From CAVQAH01 sp963784195 (GTDB taxonomy: Bacteria > Acidobacteriota > Vicinamibacteria > Vicinamibacterales > 2-12-FULL-66-21): a DNA stretch of 64,000 nucleotides. Below, piece after piece: positions 1 through 8,535 of the stretch. Location of the stretch: positions 1 to 64,000 of the forward strand of contig CAWARA010000036.1 of assembly GCA_963784195.1 (NCBI GenBank), written 5' to 3'. Both the position numbers and the translations under genes were made by a program. How positions within the stretch are numbered: position 1 is the first letter of the stretch; each line of letters begins with the position of its first letter. Below the pieces are notes generated by a model. The model did no database searches, was not told the DNA's origin, and saw only the letters and a program-made list of their open reading frames with translations.

Positions 1-779
1 GCCGTGAACTGCTCGACGTTGCGACGCATCGACACGATGCCGGGGCTCGGCCAGTCCGTTCCCCAGACAGACTTGTCGGCAAGCTCTTCGAGACGCGGAA
101 AGTATTCGAGGAGCTTCGCGGGTGGAATGCCCGACAGCTCGAGGTGCACGTTGGGATGACGCCGGACGACGAAGAAGGCGGCGTCCATCCACAGCGGACG
201 GCCGCCGTGCGCGAGAAGGATCGTCAGCTTCGGAAAATCGATCGCCACATCGTCGACGTCCATCGGGTCACCAAAACGGCTGCGCGCGCCGGGGAACACC
301 GATGTGCCTGTGTGAATCGTGACCGGAATCCCGGCCGCCTGCGCTCCCTCGTAGACGTGCGCGAGCTGCGGCAGCGAGTCCTGATACGCATTCGCGCGGA
401 AGATCTGATGCGGCGGATGCACCTTGATCGCCCGCGCCCCACGCTCGATGACGCGTGCAACGGCACCCTTCACGTCGTCGGTGAATCGCGGGTTGACCGA
501 GCCAAACGCAATCAACCGCGCCGGATCCGCTGACGCATACTCCACCATCCAGTCGTTCGCCTCGTCGGTGAACCCCATCAGGTCCGGACTGACGTAGTTG
601 ATCAACCCAACCCGCTCGACGCCGTCCTCGTCCATCCTCCGCAACAGCTTCGCCGGATCCGCTGCATAGCTCTCGATCTCGGCGCGGATCTCCTTCTTGT
701 GCCAGAACGTGCGCTGCACATCCGGCTTCATCATGTGGAACGGCTGTATGTGGATGTGGGCGTCGATGACTGGATTCAT
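1..779 (-). CDS. Amidohydrolase (amidohydrolase 2 / ACMSD-like), 3' end outside window
   Basis: The minus frame opens with ATG at 779 and stays open to the window edge, so the C-terminus is missing. It begins MNPVIDAHIHIQPFHM; the HxH pair is the metal-binding start of the amidohydrolase TIM barrel. Further in come IKVHPPHQIF, VTIHTGTS, LLAHGG and finally WGTDWPSPG, which carries the late metal-ligand Asp of the family. Members hydrolyse or decarboxylate cyclic or acidic substrates such as aminocarboxymuconate semialdehyde. It is the distal gene of the minus-strand catabolic run, so a role in processing aromatic ring products is possible but inferred only from position. Family assignment is firm; substrate is unknown. 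Confidence 0.85.
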   Translation of the reverse strand, partial: MNPVIDAHIHIQPFHMMKPDVQRTFWHKKEIRAEIESYAADPAKLLRRMDEDGVERVGLINYVSPDLMGFTDEANDWMVEYASADPARLIAFGSVNPRFTDDVKGAVARVIERGARAIKVHPPHQIFRANAYQDSLPQLAHVYEGAQAAGIPVTIHTGTSVFPGARSRFGDPMDVDDVAIDFPKLTILLAHGGRPLWMDAAFFVVRRHPNVHLELSGIPPAKLLEYFPRLEELADKSVWGTDWPSPGIVSMRRNVEQFT

Positions 780-855
780 CGTGGTCCGTCGTCCGTGGTC
801 CGTAGTTGTCCGTGGCCCGGCGAGACACGGACCACGAACCACGGACTACGGCAGC
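780..855. repeat. Inverted array of a GTCCGTGGT word
   Basis: The whole gap between two minus-strand genes is built from GTGGTCCGT/GTCCGTGGTCC words (780-819), followed by their reverse complement ACGGACCACGAACCACGG (about 825-846). It would fold into one long hairpin. A relative of this word recurs at 15640-15676. Confidence 0.75.
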
Positions 856-2316
856 TCACATGTTCAAATCGACCCACACAGTCTTTATCTGCGTATAGTG
901 CTCGAGCGCGTGTGCGGACATCTCGCGGCCGAAGCCGCTTTGCTTGTAGCCGCCGAATGGCGCGGCGGTGTCGTAGACGTTGTAGGTGTTGACCCAGACG
1001 GTGCCCGCCTGGAGCTTCTTCGCGACGTAGTGGGCCTTCTTGATGTCGCGCGTCCAGACACCGGCGGCCAGGCCGTATGGCGAGTCGTTCGCCTTCGCGA
1101 TGGCCTCGTCGATATCGGCGAACTCGATGGCCGCGAGGACGGGACCAAAAATCTCCTCGCGTGAAATCGTCATCTCGGGCTTCACGTCGGCGAAGATGGT
1201 CGGTTGAACGAAGAACCCTTTGCCCGTGCCGATGTCGGCGCGTGCTCCACCCGCGACGAGCGTCGCCCCTTCGCGCTTGCCCGACTCGATGTACTTCAGC
1301 ACGGTCTCGAGCTGTTTCTTCGACGAAATCGCGCCAAACCGCGTCTTGGGATCCATCGGATCGCCCGGCACCATTTTCCTGGCGCGGGCCGACAGCTTGT
1401 CGATGAACTCGTCTTTGATGGAACGATCGACGAGCAGGCGGGAGCCGGCGGCGCAGACCTCTCCCTTGCCGTAGAAGATCCCGATCGTGGCGCCGCGAAT
1501 GGCTGCTTCGATGTCCGCGTCCGGCAGGACGATGTTCGGTGACTTGCCGCCGAGCTCGAGCGTGATCTTCTTGAGCGAGTCGGCCGCGCTGCGCATGATC
1601 GACTTGCCGGTGGACGTGTCACCGGTGAATGCGATCTTGTCGATGCCCGGGTGCTCGACGATCGCCTGGCCGACCTTCGAGCCAGGCCCGGTGATCACGT
1701 TCAGCACGCCGGGGGGCAGCCCGACCTCCACCGCGATCTCGCCGAGCGCGAGAGCGGTCAGCGGTGTCTGGCTCGCTGGCTTCAGGATGACGGTGTTGCC
1801 ACAGGCAAGGGCCGGCGCAATCTTCCAGGCTGCGAGCAGCAGCGGGAAATTCCACGGAACGATCGCCGCGACGACGCCGATCGGCTCGCGCAACGTGTAG
1901 GTCAGGTAGTTCCCCTTGACCGGGATGGTCTCGCCCATCACCTTGTCGGCCCATCCGGCGTAGTACTCGAAGCACTCCGCCGCCGCGGGGATCTCGATGT
2001 GCCGCGACTCGCTGATCGGCTTGCCATTGTGCAGCGTTTCGAGCCGCGCCACGTCGTCTGCCTTCTCCATCAGCCGGTGCGCGAGCTTGGCAACCAGCCG
2101 TCCGCGCTCGCGCGCGCTCATCGAGCCCCACGGTCCATTGAACGCGGCGCGCGCGGCCTCAACGGCCGCGTTCACATCTGACGTGTCGGCTGCAGCAACG
2201 GCGGCGATCACCTCTTCGGTCGCCGGGTTGACCACCTCCATCGTGGCGCCCGAGGAGGACGGACGCCATTCGTTGTTGATGAGCAGTTGTTTCTGTTCGA
2301 CGCTCGTGGCTGACAT
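856..2316 (-). CDS. NAD(P)-dependent aldehyde dehydrogenase
   Basis: This is a full-length ALDH of 486 residues, the usual family size. Visible motifs are PWNFP with Asn156, the cofactor-binding LKP with Lys179, LELGGKSP with the general base Glu254, and the nucleophile Cys288 in GEVCAAGSR. It oxidises an aldehyde to its acid. It lies downstream of the box genes on the same strand, and the aerobic benzoyl-CoA route yields a CoA-linked semialdehyde that needs such an enzyme (BoxD). It could fill that role, but general betaine- or aldehyde-type substrates fit the sequence equally well. The ATG at 2316 places the conserved N-terminus as expected. Confidence 0.93.
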   Translation of the reverse strand: MSATSVEQKQLLINNEWRPSSSGATMEVVNPATEEVIAAVAAADTSDVNAAVEAARAAFNGPWGSMSARERGRLVAKLAHRLMEKADDVARLETLHNGKPISESRHIEIPAAAECFEYYAGWADKVMGETIPVKGNYLTYTLREPIGVVAAIVPWNFPLLLAAWKIAPALACGNTVILKPASQTPLTALALGEIAVEVGLPPGVLNVITGPGSKVGQAIVEHPGIDKIAFTGDTSTGKSIMRSAADSLKKITLELGGKSPNIVLPDADIEAAIRGATIGIFYGKGEVCAAGSRLLVDRSIKDEFIDKLSARARKMVPGDPMDPKTRFGAISSKKQLETVLKYIESGKREGATLVAGGARADIGTGKGFFVQPTIFADVKPEMTISREEIFGPVLAAIEFADIDEAIAKANDSPYGLAAGVWTRDIKKAHYVAKKLQAGTVWVNTYNVYDTAAPFGGYKQSGFGREMSAHALEHYTQIKTVWVDLNM

Positions 2317-2533
2317 CGACTACTTCCTTCCGCTTCGACAGAACATCCCGCTTCGCGGGTGGCTGCCGTGGTCCGTCGCGTCCGGCTAGGCCTCGCCGAA
2401 GCGCGCCTGACCTCAAGCGCGCGGAGGCGAGCTCGTGGCTCGTAGGCTGATCAGCCCGGCGTGGCTAGCAGCTCTACGAGCGACGAGCTACGAACTACGG
2501 ACAGCGTTAGCGCCGTCAACGTCAGTCGCGGCG
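2317..2533. repeat. Intergenic hairpin words with a terminator-like stem at 2503-2538
   Basis: No gene was found. From about 2428 the word GAGCTCGTGGCTCGTAG is followed by its partner CTACGAGCGACGAGC (from about 2473). At the right end GTTAGCGCCG pairs with CGGCGCTAAC across about 15 nt. That stem reaches into the downstream gene and contains its stop codon, suggesting a terminator for the enoyl-CoA hydratase gene. Confidence 0.6.
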
Positions 2534-3331
2534 CTAACGGCCCTTGAACACCGGCTTTCGCTTCTCGAGATTCGCCGCAATGCCTTCGCGCGCGTCTTCG
2601 CTCTGGAACAGCAGCTGCTGCAGTTCGCGCTCGAGCGACAACCCCTCGAGAAAACCAGCCTCGGATCCCGACTGGACCGCACGCTTCATCCGTCCCACGG
2701 CGCCGCTGGCCTTGTGCGGCGGCGTGAACTGTCGCGCGTAATCGAGGGCGGCGTCCGCGAAGCTCCTTCCCTTCAACTCTGCTTCGCCCCACACTTCGTG
2801 GACGATCCCGAGGTCTCTGGCCTCGTCGAACGACATCAAGCGGCCCGTGGCCATCAGCTCGATCGCGCGCGCTTTACCGACGAGCCTGGCGAGGCGCTGC
2901 GTGCCGCCGGTGCCGGGTAACACGCCCAGCATCACTTCCGGCAATCCGATCTTGCCGGCATCCTTGCGGGCGATGCGGATATCGGCGGCGAGCGCCACCT
3001 CGAGTCCGCCCCCGACCGTATGTCCGTTCAGCGCCGCGATTACCAGCTTCGGCGTCTGCTCGAGCCGCGTCAACGTCTCGTTCGCATGCAGGCAGAAGTA
3101 GTACTTGAACTCCGGCGCCGCCTCTTTGAGCATCGAGATATTTGCGCCGGCGCAGAAGAACTTCTCGCCGGCCCCGCGGATCACGATCACGTGCACCGAG
3201 TCGTCCATGCGGGCGCCGAGGATCGCCGCATCGATCTCCCGCATCATGTCATAGGAGTAGGTGTTCGCAGGCGGATCGTTCAATTCGATGACGAAGATGC
3301 CGTCCGTGATCGAAACGTTGATTTTGTTCAT
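2534..3331 (-). CDS. Enoyl-CoA hydratase/isomerase family protein (crotonase fold)
   Basis: A 265-residue crotonase. The oxyanion-hole segment FFCAGANISML sits at residues 58-68, GGGLEVALAAD carries Glu111, and LPEVMLGVLPG with Glu132 is followed by TGGTQRL. Both glutamates expected of a true hydratase are therefore present. It would hydrate a 2-enoyl-CoA in beta-oxidation-like steps. It lies between boxB and the aldehyde dehydrogenase on the same strand and shares the AGANI-F/S-ML signature with BoxC, suggesting a job in degrading the opened benzoyl-CoA chain. The precise substrate cannot be read from sequence. Confidence 0.9.
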   Translation of the reverse strand: MNKINVSITDGIFVIELNDPPANTYSYDMMREIDAAILGARMDDSVHVIVIRGAGEKFFCAGANISMLKEAAPEFKYYFCLHANETLTRLEQTPKLVIAALNGHTVGGGLEVALAADIRIARKDAGKIGLPEVMLGVLPGTGGTQRLARLVGKARAIELMATGRLMSFDEARDLGIVHEVWGEAELKGRSFADAALDYARQFTPPHKASGAVGRMKRAVQSGSEAGFLEGLSLERELQQLLFQSEDAREGIAANLEKRKPVFKGR

Positions 3332-3403
3332 CGTCTCCAGCAGCGCGCGGCTTCAGCCGCGCGTCAGCGTCCGTGACGCGGGGCTGAAGCCCCGCGCTGC
3401 GGT
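3332..3403. repeat. REP-like hairpins (GCGCGGCTTCAGCCGCGC family)
   Basis: Two back-to-back hairpins are visible: GCGCGGCTTCAGCCGCGC near 3345-3362, then CGCGGGGCTGAAGCCCCGCG near 3378-3397. About 29 bases around the first recur identically near 51763, and a divergent relative lies at 36028-36092, so this is a dispersed family. Confidence 0.75.
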
Positions 3404-3440
3404 GAGCTGTGACGCGCGCCCCAAGCGCGCGTCACAGCTC
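3404..3440. terminator. Hairpin overlapping the boxB stop codon
   Basis: GAGCTGTGACGCGCG (3404-3418) pairs perfectly with CGCGCGTCACAGCTC (3426-3440). The right arm contains the boxB stop codon. No U-tract follows, so this is a candidate terminator or mRNA 3'-end stabiliser by shape only. Confidence 0.55.
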
Positions 3441-4851
3441 CGTGCGCACGTACTCGAAGTTGATCGGCATCCGGTTGATGCCGCGGATCGGAGGCGCGAT
3501 GTAATTGGCGAACTTGCCGGGCTCGTAGACCGGCGTCGCCATGATGCTGAGCAGGTACTCGCGATCCGCCGGACTGGGGAGCCACTCACCCTTGCGCCGC
3601 GCCCAATCCTCGTCGTTCAGGGCCACGCCGTTCGGATCGAAGTGCAGCGACGAGAACATCCCGATGCCTCGGTTGAACTTTCGATCCGGCAGGCGCAAGC
3701 GATCGGCCAGGCCGTGACGCTCGAGGATCTTGTTCCACCGCTGCACCCCGGCCTCGCAGTCACCAACGTACCAGTCGCGAAGTACTTCGTTCATGGCCGT
3801 GCGCATGGGAATCGATTTGCGCTCGAGGCGGCCGTCGGCGGGGACGTCGAGGTCGTAGTAACGCTCGGTGACGAGATGATCCTCCCACTTCTCTTCCTGA
3901 GCGCGGCCCTTGAGACCGTTGGCAAAGTAGGTGGCCGCGTTCGTCGAGATCTCGTTGCCGTGCAGATCGAGGCTCAGGCTGAACCACAGGTTGATGAACT
4001 TCTGAATCGTCGGCAGGTCGATGCCGCCAAGCTTGCGGACGTCTTCCGAGAATCCCGCCTGTTTCATCAGCTGGCAGGTGCGTTCGATGATCCGCCCCAC
4101 GCCGGTCTCGCCGACGAACATGTGATGCGCTTCCTCGGTGAGCATGAAGCGCGTCGTCCTCGACAGCGGATCCAGCGAGCTCTCCGACAGTGACAGCAGC
4201 TGTGATTTGCCGTCACGATCCGTGAACATCGTGAACATGAAGAAGTCGAGCCAGTTGTCGATCGGCTCGTTGAAGGCATCGAGAATGCGCGGCTTGTCGC
4301 GGTTGCCGCTCTGCCGCGCCAGCAGCTCTTCCGCCTCGTCGCGGCCGTCGCGGCCGAAATACGAGTGCAGCAGGTAAACCATCGCCCAGAGGTGACGGCC
4401 CTCCTCGACGTTGACCTGAAAGAGATTGCGGAGATCGGTACAAGCTCGGACAGCGCTGCCCCAGCCACCGCTGCTGCTCCACGCTCGCCGGTTCGGTATC
4501 ACCTTGCGTGACGATCAGACGACGGAGCTGGTTGCGAAACTCGCCCGGCACTTCCTGCCACACCGGCTGACCGAAGAAGTCGCCGAATCCGATCCGACGA
4601 TCCTGAACCGGGTCTGCGAGGAAGATGCCCCAGCGATACTCCGGCAGGTTGACATATTCGAAGTGTGCCCACCCCGACGGATCCACGCTGACCGCCGTAC
4701 GGACGTAGACCTGGTGGTAGTCCTGGAAGCCCTGCGGCCCCATGTCCTTCCACCACTGGATGTACTGGGGCTGCCAGTGCTCCAGCGCACGCTGCAGCCG
4801 TTTGTTGCTCGAAAGACCAACGTTGTTGGGGATTTTTTCGGCAGAGATCAT
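3432..4851 (-). CDS. boxB: Benzoyl-CoA 2,3-epoxidase subunit BoxB (one-base frameshift)
   Basis: BoxB is the diiron oxygenase that epoxidises benzoyl-CoA with BoxA in the aerobic box pathway. The N-terminal part (from ATG 4851, MISAEKIPNN) runs through EYRWGIF, VWQEVPGEF, GDTEPASVEQQR and CPSLY in one frame. DLRNLFQVNVEEGRHLW, MLTEEAHHMF and the C-terminus INFEYVRTEL continue in another. The EExxH-like iron-ligand segments (VEEGRH, TEEAHHM) are intact. The break is one extra base at about 4437-4438 (minus strand TACCGAT where TACGAT is expected). Corrected length is 472 residues, the family size. An assembly indel is more likely than gene decay. boxC lies directly upstream; boxA is not in the window. 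Confidence 0.93.
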
Positions 4852-4928
4852 TGGTGATCCTTGTCACGTGCAGGACGTGCCTACGTTCGACGTGCGCGTC
4901 GACGTGCAGGTCGGGCTACAGGCGTCTG
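4852..4928. repeat. GACGTGC word array between boxC and boxB
   Basis: The gap contains at least five irregularly spaced copies of ACGTGC or GACGTGC (CACGTGCAGGACGTGCC, CGACGTGCGCGTCGACGTGC, TACGTGCGG). GCACGTC-type complements allow local hairpins. It may separate or modulate translation of boxB relative to boxC. Confidence 0.55.
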
Positions 4929-6590
4929 CTACGTGCGGTTGAAATCGAATTCCGGGCGCGACTGGGATCCGTACGCGGTCAGGGCGCCTTTGGCGCCGAC
5001 GGCGTTCGGCCGCTGGAAGATCCAGTTCTGCCAGGCGGTCAGGCGTCCGAAGATTTTCGTCTCCATCGTTTCAGGACCGGCAAATCGCAGGTTGGCCTCC
5101 ATGCCGGTCAATGCGTCCGGAGAGAGCGCGGCGCGACTTTCGATGGCCAGACGCACTTCGTCCTCCCAATCGAGCTCGTCGGGCGAGAACGACACCAGTC
5201 CCGCCTCGACGGCCTCCTGCGGATCGTAGGGCTTGAGATCCTCGAGCAGGGCCACCACCACGCTCGGGTCTGCCAGGAATCGCGTCTCGAGCCGCGTCAG
5301 CCCGTTGCTCATCTTGAGCGGCCCGCCATTCATCCCTGACAGCGCGATTGAATTCGGCTGCTCGGGATCGTCCAGCATGTAGGCACGGTCGGACGCCAGC
5401 GCGAGCTCGAACAGCGTCCCGGCGAAGCAGCTGCCCGGCTCGATCAGCGCAAAGAAGCTGCGGGACGTCAGGTCCATCCGCTTGAGCGTGCGCTTGATGA
5501 AGTGGATCACCTCGCGGACGAGCCAGTGATCCGCGTGCGCGAGCAGCAGCCGATCCACGGCCAGCACCGCTTCGGGATCGCCGCTCGTCTTCACGACGAC
5601 CGTTCCGATCAATGGTTCGTTGATACGCAGCCTCAGCAGCGCGTCGTCCAGCTCGCGAAACGCACGAAGCGCCCAGAACTGATCCCCGGCAGCCACGATC
5701 GCCTCAGGGGTTGAGGGCTGGGCGCCTTCGGGCCCCTTGACGGTCAGCGTGGCGACGCGCTTGTCGCGATCGATGTCGAGCGTGACGCTCGTATACCGGA
5801 CGCTGTCCTCGGACACCTCTGGATTGAGCGGATTGAGCTTGATGCCGGGCCCCGCGGCCGGCCGGTCCGACTTAGCCGCCAGCTCCTGCGCCCGCTTGGC
5901 CACGCGCTCCTTGAACTGGCTGGTCGGGTAGACCGCATCGACGAGCCGCCACTCGACAGCACGGCGGCCCTTCACGCCTTCGGCGACTGTGCCGAAGACG
6001 TCCGCAAGATCGCGGCGAACCTTGCGCTTGTCGACGACGCGAGTGAGGCCGCCGGTACCGGGCAACACTCCAAGCAGCGGCGTTTCCGGGAGGCTGACCG
6101 CGCTGTTGCCATCGTCCACGAGAAAGATCTCGTCGCAGGCCAGCGCGAGCTCGTAGCCTCCGCCTGCGCAGATGCCGTTCAACGCCGCCAGGAACTTGAG
6201 CCCTGAATTCTCGCTGGCGTCCTCGATGGCGAGCCGCGTCTCGTTCGTGTACTTGCAGAAGTTGACCTTCCAGGCATGGCTCGAGCCGCGCAACATGAAG
6301 ATGTTGGCGCCAGCGCAGAAGATGCGTTCCTTGAGGCTCGACACCACCACGGCGTGGATTTCGGGGTGCTCGAAACGAATGCGCTGAATCGCGTCCGCCA
6401 GCTCGAAGTCGACCCCGAGGTCGTAGGAGTTCAATTTGAGGCGGTAGTCGGGCGACAGGCCCGCGTCCTCCTGCACGTCCATCGCCAGCGTCGCCACGGG
6501 GCCCTCGAAGCCCAGCTTCCAGTGGTGATAGCGCTCAGGAGAGGTTTCGAATGAGACCTGCGGTTGTGCCGTCTTGCTGACCGTTTCCAT
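4929..6590 (-). CDS. boxC: 2,3-epoxybenzoyl-CoA dihydrolase BoxC
   Basis: BoxC opens the epoxide ring of 2,3-epoxybenzoyl-CoA hydrolytically. The protein has an N-terminal crotonase-like half with RIFCAGANIFML, ALNGICAGGGYELALACDE and PLLGVLPGTGGLTRVVDKR, and a second diverged half (YMLDDPEQPNSIALSGMNGG) typical of BoxC, ending near EFDFNRT. I start at ATG 6590 (METVSKTAQ), giving 553 residues, which matches the family; the frame is open to 6662, but that extension would cover the operator region. It is the first gene of the box run and diverges from the LysR gene at 6730. Confidence 0.93.
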   Translation of the reverse strand: METVSKTAQPQVSFETSPERYHHWKLGFEGPVATLAMDVQEDAGLSPDYRLKLNSYDLGVDFELADAIQRIRFEHPEIHAVVVSSLKERIFCAGANIFMLRGSSHAWKVNFCKYTNETRLAIEDASENSGLKFLAALNGICAGGGYELALACDEIFLVDDGNSAVSLPETPLLGVLPGTGGLTRVVDKRKVRRDLADVFGTVAEGVKGRRAVEWRLVDAVYPTSQFKERVAKRAQELAAKSDRPAAGPGIKLNPLNPEVSEDSVRYTSVTLDIDRDKRVATLTVKGPEGAQPSTPEAIVAAGDQFWALRAFRELDDALLRLRINEPLIGTVVVKTSGDPEAVLAVDRLLLAHADHWLVREVIHFIKRTLKRMDLTSRSFFALIEPGSCFAGTLFELALASDRAYMLDDPEQPNSIALSGMNGGPLKMSNGLTRLETRFLADPSVVVALLEDLKPYDPQEAVEAGLVSFSPDELDWEDEVRLAIESRAALSPDALTGMEANLRFAGPETMETKIFGRLTAWQNWIFQRPNAVGAKGALTAYGSQSRPEFDFNRT

Positions 6591-6729
6591 CCCGGCAAGC
6601 GTACCGTCGCGGGAGGAGGGTGTCAAGGAAGTATAGTGCTGTGACTTGGCGTATTGACGCACTATAGTGCGCGACGACTATGACCGCCGCGGCATTCTTC
6701 AGCACGCTGCTACGATTCGCGGTTAGCCC
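6591..6729. promoter_or_regulatory. Divergent boxC-lysR control region with TATAGTGC operator sites
   Basis: The gap holds a perfect 12-bp palindrome GCACTATAGTGC (6659-6670) and a further half-site TATAGTGC at 6632-6639. The same half-site lies at 12308-12315, just before the boxR start. Position between two divergent genes and repetition of the half-site support an operator. Whether LysR or BoxR binds it is not shown by the sequence. Confidence 0.65.
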
Positions 6730-7641
6730 ATGGACATACGCCAATTGGAAATCGTCAAGACCGTCGCCGAGACCGGCTCGTTCACCGCTGCCGCTCGCCA
6801 GCTGCATGTTTCGCAATCGGCGATCAGCCGCCAGATGCTCCTTCTCGAGGAAGAGCTCAAGGAGCCGTTGTTCCTGCGGCTCGGCCGTAAGGTGAAGCTC
6901 ACGGCCGCAGGAGAGGCGCTGCTCGATCTCAGCCGCCGGGTGCTCGCGGACGTCCGGGACACGACGACCGCGATCGTGGAGAACCACAAGACGCTGCGGG
7001 GCACGGTGCACCTGGGCGGCGGGATGACCGTGTGCCTTCACGTATTTCCTTCGCTGTTGAAGGAGTACCGCCGCCGGCATCCGGACGTCGACATCAAGCT
7101 GACCACCGGCGGCACACCGCATTTGCTCGAACGACTACGGGCAGGATTGGTCGACGTGGCACTGCTCACGCTTCCCGTCGAGGGTGCTGACCTGATTCAG
7201 AAGCCGGTGATGCGCGAAGAGCTGCTCCTCGTGACGCACCCCGCACACCCGGTCGCGCGTCAGAGACGGATCAAGCCCTCCGAGCTCGAGGATCAGCCGC
7301 TCGTGCTGTTCGAGCGCGGCTCCAGCACGCGTCGAGTGATCGACGACATGCTCATACGGGCGCAGGTCCGTCCGCGCATCGTGATGGAAACGGAAAACGT
7401 CGAGATTCTGAAGGCGCTGGTGGCGATCGGGATGGGCATGACGGTCATCCCGTACCAAGCAGTTGCGCGCGAAGTGCGTGCCGGCCAGTTGAAGTGTGCG
7501 CGCCTCGATGGCGTGTCGATTGTCAGGGAAACCGGGTGGGTCTACATTCGCGGCGCCCGCGTCCCGCGCCTCGTCCAGCAGATGTTCGAGGCGCTCGAGA
7601 GAACGCTGCCCCGCCTCAAGCTCGCACCGCCGCCGCGCTGA
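6730..7641 (+). CDS. LysR-family transcriptional regulator
   Basis: A 303-residue LysR-type regulator: the N-terminal winged helix-turn-helix MDIRQLEIVKTVAETGSFTA continues through QLHVSQSAISRQ and LFLRLGRKVKLT (residues 1-65), followed by the periplasmic-binding-like effector domain with LRGTVHLGGG. It is divergent from boxC, the classic arrangement for a LysR regulator of the neighbouring catabolic operon, so an aromatic acid or CoA-ester effector is plausible. A second, BoxR-type regulator lies 4.7 kb further on, so the division of labour is open. It ends just before the 7655 repeat array. Confidence 0.9.
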   Translation: MDIRQLEIVKTVAETGSFTAAARQLHVSQSAISRQMLLLEEELKEPLFLRLGRKVKLTAAGEALLDLSRRVLADVRDTTTAIVENHKTLRGTVHLGGGMTVCLHVFPSLLKEYRRRHPDVDIKLTTGGTPHLLERLRAGLVDVALLTLPVEGADLIQKPVMREELLLVTHPAHPVARQRRIKPSELEDQPLVLFERGSSTRRVIDDMLIRAQVRPRIVMETENVEILKALVAIGMGMTVIPYQAVAREVRAGQLKCARLDGVSIVRETGWVYIRGARVPRLVQQMFEALERTLPRLKLAPPPR

Positions 7642-7654
7642 TCGCCGCTGACGC

Positions 7655-7740
7655 GGCGATCGGAAATCGGCGATCGGAAATCGGCGATCGAAACTCGCCG
7701 ATCTCCGATTGCCGATTTCCGATCGCCGATTTCCGATGAG
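7655..7740. repeat. ATCGG hairpin array, left copy
   Basis: CGGCGATCGGAAATCGG words are followed by their complement (CCGATTGCCGATTTCCGATC), forming a hairpin of about 85 bp downstream of the lysR gene. A sister array with the same words lies at 11823-11917, on the other side of the frd operon. Confidence 0.75.
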
Positions 7741-7746
7741 ACAGCG

Positions 7747-7813
7747 TCAGTAGTCATCCCCCCACCAGCTGTCGGCGGTCGCGGCGGACGGGACGCTGTA
7801 GGGACGCTGTGGC
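7747..7813 (-). pseudogene. Duplicated 3' end of the small gene at 11925-12131
   Basis: Read on the minus strand, this stretch encodes PQRPYSVPSAATADSWWGDDY-stop, identical to the last 21 residues of the small gene at 11925-12131. The DNA differs by only one base inside the fragment and by one indel beside it. Upstream sequence diverges abruptly near 7813 and there is no start. It is therefore a 3' remnant or duplication, lying directly beside the same ATCGG array as the intact copy. Confidence 0.7.
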
Positions 7814-8178
7814 GCTGGCGCGAGGGAACCGGCAGAGGTCCGCTCCCGCGCCGCGGCTGGTGTCAATCGCGGTCGCGTCCCTCACGACGGGCGCCAGCCC
7901 GGTGGTTGACCTCACTCCCCCGGCCACCTTCACTCAGGGCGCATCGGAAGCCAGCGAAAAAGCGGTGGCGTCCCCATCGCCACCGGCGTAGACTGTGGCC
8001 ACTGAAGCCGCCGGGGAGGTTTCAGTTCCACCCCTCAGAGACGATTCCCTGGTCCCCGGAGCTACCCGTTCGGGCCGCTGCTGACCGCAGCGGCACGCAG
8101 CTCATTCAGCGTATCGGCGGCCTCGTAAGCACGGTTCTGCCGCGTCGGCGAACGCGGGCGGTCACCAAGGAGGCGGCG
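7814..8178. other. Region without a convincing gene
   Basis: No ORF here has conserved-looking content. One hairpin-like stretch (GCGGTGGCG...CGCCACCG, about 7963-7985) is visible. The right end carries the strong Shine-Dalgarno AAGGAGG (8167-8173) of the next small gene. Confidence 0.5.
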
Positions 8179-8403
8179 ATGAACGTGAGCGGGAGTCTTA
8201 CTGGCCAACAGGCGCCCTGCGGGCGCCTTGTCGACGCAGAGCGCTATCAGGATCAGGACGAGGAAGTGGTCATCACGCGCGAAGTGGACTATGCGTGCGG
8301 CTGCCGGAGCATTCAGCACGAGTACCACGACGGCAGCGTGAGCCGCAGGATTATCCGGCACGATGGCACGGTGCTCCTGGACGAACTGCTCTCGGCCGAA
8401 TAG
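8179..8403 (+). CDS. Small cysteine-containing hypothetical protein
   Basis: A 74-residue ORF preceded by AAGGAGG at 8167-8173, ideally spaced from ATG 8179. The C-terminal part is the more protein-like: REVDYACGCRSIQHEYHDG followed by SRRIIRHDGTVLLDELL, with a CGC pair and several His/Asp residues that could bind a metal. A hairpin (AGGCGCCCTGCGGGCGCCT) lies inside the early coding region at about 8209-8228, which is unusual and could affect translation. It precedes frdA by 132 bp on the same strand. I do not recognise a family; function unknown. Confidence 0.55.
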   Translation: MNVSGSLTGQQAPCGRLVDAERYQDQDEEVVITREVDYACGCRSIQHEYHDGSVSRRIIRHDGTVLLDELLSAE

Positions 8404-8535
8404 GCAGCGAGCGTCACGTCGTGTCGCTTGGCGACACAACAAACCAGCGCGGGCCGGTTCGCGACGCGAACCGCCACGGCGTACCGCCTCCGCACCGCAC
8501 GACCGAGCGGACACGGCGGGTAGGAGGCAACCTAC
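8404..8535 (+). promoter_or_regulatory. frd leader with two hairpins and a strong ribosome site
   Basis: GTGTCGCTTGGCGACAC (about 8418-8434) and GGTTCGCGACGCGAACC (about 8455-8471) are compact stems. AGGAGG at 8522-8527, eight bases before GTG 8536, supports the frdA start. No promoter box could be assigned with confidence. Confidence 0.45.

Noticed and set aside
856..2316. Naming the aldehyde dehydrogenase boxD
   Set aside because: It lies in the right cluster, but no residue pattern separates it from general aldehyde dehydrogenases by eye.
4437..4438. Programmed ribosomal frameshifting in boxB
   Set aside because: No slippery heptamer or following structure at the site, and ten other genes show similar one-base breaks, so an assembly indel is likelier.
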